From NCBI GenBank assembly GCA_051657745.1, contig JBOFLG010000157.1, positions 1 to 6,420 of the forward strand: a stretch of 6,420 nt of DNA. Reading direction: 5' to 3'. Both the position numbers and the translations under genes were made by a program. The stretch's first letter is position 1; each line of letters begins with the position of its first letter. The notes under the pieces were generated by a model. That model did not search any database. It saw only the letters and a list, made by a program, of their open reading frames with translations, and had not been told where the DNA came from. Positions 5,359-6,420 of the stretch are shown here, one piece after another. The DNA is from JBOFLG01 sp051657745. GTDB taxonomy: Bacteria > Actinomycetota > Actinomycetes > Actinomycetales > Dermatophilaceae.

Positions 5359-5838
5359 GTGAGCCTGCCGCCCTTCCAGCATCTTGTCGACACGCATTGG
5401 CGCGACGTCGGCCGCCTCGCCCACGCCCTCGCCGGGCCGGTACACGGCGACGACGTGGCGCAACAGGCCTGGACGCAGGCGCTGGCCGCGTACCCACGCC
5501 TCACTCACAGCCGCAACCTGCGCTCGTGGTTGCTCACCGTGACCCACCGCTGCGCCATGGACCACCACCGGGCGGCCCGGCGCACCACCGCGGTTGAGGA
5601 CCCGGCCGCGCTCGACCAGCCGTGCGCCTCCCCGGCCCCCGAACCACCGGACGGCGAACTCTGGTCCCGGGTCGCGGCCCTCCCCGAGCGACAGCGTGAG
5701 GTGGTGGTGCTCCGTTTCATCGCCGACCTCGACCACCGCGCCATCGCCGCCGCCATCGGCAGCACCTCCACGATGAGCCGACGCCTGCTCAGCGACGCCA
5801 TCGCCACCCTCCGCTTCGACCTGGAGGAATCACCATGA
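5359..5838 (+). CDS. ECF-like RNA polymerase sigma-70 factor
   Basis: A 159-residue sigma factor with only regions 2 and 4, the ECF layout. Region 2 spans roughly 8-72: DVGRLAHALAG, then DDVAQQAWTQALAAYP (31-46, the usual acidic D[DE]xxQ[ED]xW segment) and LRSWLLTVTHRCAMDHHRA (54-72). A Pro/Ala-rich linker follows (about 80-98). Region 4 is at about 101-153: WSRVAALPERQREVVVLRFIADLDHRAIAAAIG, then an HTH with STSTMSRRLLSDAIATLR. It would direct RNA polymerase to a small regulon. I chose the GTG at 5359 because a -10-like TAGCGT lies just before it; a TTG at 5350 would add three residues. Its stop overlaps the ogt start (ATGA). No anti-sigma factor gene is adjacent. The recognition helix (GSTSTMSRR) differs from the common GxSxGTVRSR form. 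The target promoters are unknown, and DNA-repair control is an inference from the neighbour. Confidence 0.85.
   Translation: MSLPPFQHLVDTHWRDVGRLAHALAGPVHGDDVAQQAWTQALAAYPRLTHSRNLRSWLLTVTHRCAMDHHRAARRTTAVEDPAALDQPCASPAPEPPDGELWSRVAALPERQREVVVLRFIADLDHRAIAAAIGSTSTMSRRLLSDAIATLRFDLEESP
5823..5827 (+). promoter_or_regulatory. Ribosome binding site of ogt
   Basis: GGAGG lies inside the end of the sigma-factor gene, seven bases before the ogt ATG. It is the best ribosome site in the window, so ogt can be translated efficiently from the shared mRNA as well as by coupling. Confidence 0.8.
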
Positions 5839-6419
5839 GCCGCAACCCCTTCGCCGCGTTCGCCCCCGCGCTGGCCGGCCCGCCGGCGCTCGCTCCCACC
5901 GACGTCTCCTACCTCGTTGACGACACCCCCCTCGGCCGGATGCTGTTCGCCGTCACCTCTGGCGGAGCGCTGGTCACGTCGGCCTACGTTCCCGACGCCG
6001 CCGCCGAGGAGCGCTGGCTGGTGCGGCTCGCGTCATCCGTCAGCCCGCGGGTGCTGCGGCATCCCACGCCCACGGATGACGCCCGCCGCGCCCTCGCCGC
6101 GTACCTGGCCGGCGAGACCCGCGCGGTCGACATCCGCACCGACCTCGTGCTCGCCTCGCCGTTCCAGCAGCGGGTGCTGCGCGCGCTCGTGGCCCAGGTC
6201 GGCTACGGCGAGCGCACCACGTATGCCGCGCTGGCGGCATCCGCTCACGCTCCGGGTGCGGCCCGGGCCGTGGGGACCGCGCTCGGCGGTAACCCGCTGT
6301 GCGTCGCCATCCCCTGCCACCGGGTGCTGCCCGCAAGCGGTGGAGTCGGTGGCTACGCCGGCGGCCCGGACGCCAAGCAGCACCTCCTCACCCTCGAGTC
6401 CGCCCACCACCCCGGATGA
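5835..6419 (+). CDS. ogt: Methylated-DNA--[protein]-cysteine S-methyltransferase
   Basis: A 194-residue suicide enzyme that moves the alkyl group from O6-alkylguanine (and O4-alkylthymine) in DNA to its own cysteine. The C-terminal ATase domain is complete: SPFQQRVLRALVAQVGYGERTTYAALA (about 108-134, with the DNA-binding helix-turn-helix), the helix AARAVGTALGGNP (142-154) with the finger arginine R144 and the hinge asparagine N153, the active site IPCHRV (159-164; C161, H162), and GGYAGGPDAKQHLLTLE (172-188; E188 of the Cys-His-Glu network). The N-terminal domain (about 23-100) is diverged as usual. There is no Ada-type zinc or AraC domain, so it is Ogt/MGMT-like rather than Ada. The ATG overlaps the sigma-factor stop and follows GGAGG by seven bases. 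It ends one base before the right edge of the window. Confidence 0.95.
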   Translation: MSRNPFAAFAPALAGPPALAPTDVSYLVDDTPLGRMLFAVTSGGALVTSAYVPDAAAEERWLVRLASSVSPRVLRHPTPTDDARRALAAYLAGETRAVDIRTDLVLASPFQQRVLRALVAQVGYGERTTYAALAASAHAPGAARAVGTALGGNPLCVAIPCHRVLPASGGVGGYAGGPDAKQHLLTLESAHHPG

Positions 6420-6420
6420 C

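Overview
The window is GC-rich DNA with almost no stop codons in the non-coding frames, GTG starts, overlapping genes and promoters of the TAnnnT type. The protein families (DUF5926, a HATPase_c_2 anti-sigma-type ATPase, an MptA/MptB-like GT-C glycosyltransferase) point to an actinomycete. I cannot place the genus. No CRISPR array, tRNA, rRNA, transposase or phage gene is visible.

Layout. (1) Positions 1-197 (+) hold the C-terminal end of a membrane protein that enters from the left and converges on the next gene. (2) Positions 79-5080 (-) form one compact block, read from right to left: a glycerophosphodiester phosphodiesterase with a His/Pro repeat N-terminus (4112-5080), a HATPase_c_2 ATP-binding protein (3560-4108), a DUF5926 protein (2599-3480), a family 2 glycosyltransferase (1773-2510) and a multi-pass GT-C glycosyltransferase (79-1788). 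(3) Positions 5081-5358 are a divergent intergenic region holding candidate promoters for both sides and a degenerate 9-bp/13-bp GC-rich repeat tract. (4) Positions 5359-6419 (+) are a two-gene operon: an ECF-like sigma factor and an O6-methylguanine-DNA methyltransferase (ogt), joined by an ATGA overlap.

How the genes may work together. The two glycosyltransferases overlap by 16 bases and look like an envelope glycosylation pair: a cytosolic GT2 that could charge a polyprenyl phosphate and a GT-C enzyme that could use the charged lipid. The GDPD would turn over glycerophosphodiesters. The ATPase resembles anti-sigma/SpoIIAB-like regulators, and the role of DUF5926 is unknown. The sigma factor-ogt pair suggests a self-contained alkylation-damage response with no visible anti-sigma factor.

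Most unusual structures: a 28-bp near-perfect, relatively AT-rich palindrome (976-1003) lying in frame inside the GT-C gene, next to an 18-bp tandem repeat (891-944) in the same non-conserved loop; a 33-bp x3 repeat in the GDPD N-terminus (4929-5027); and a possible 30-codon bridging ORF (2507-2599) that overlaps the stop of DUF5926 and the start of the GT2 gene. Nothing here is proof of a new system. These are the places to look.
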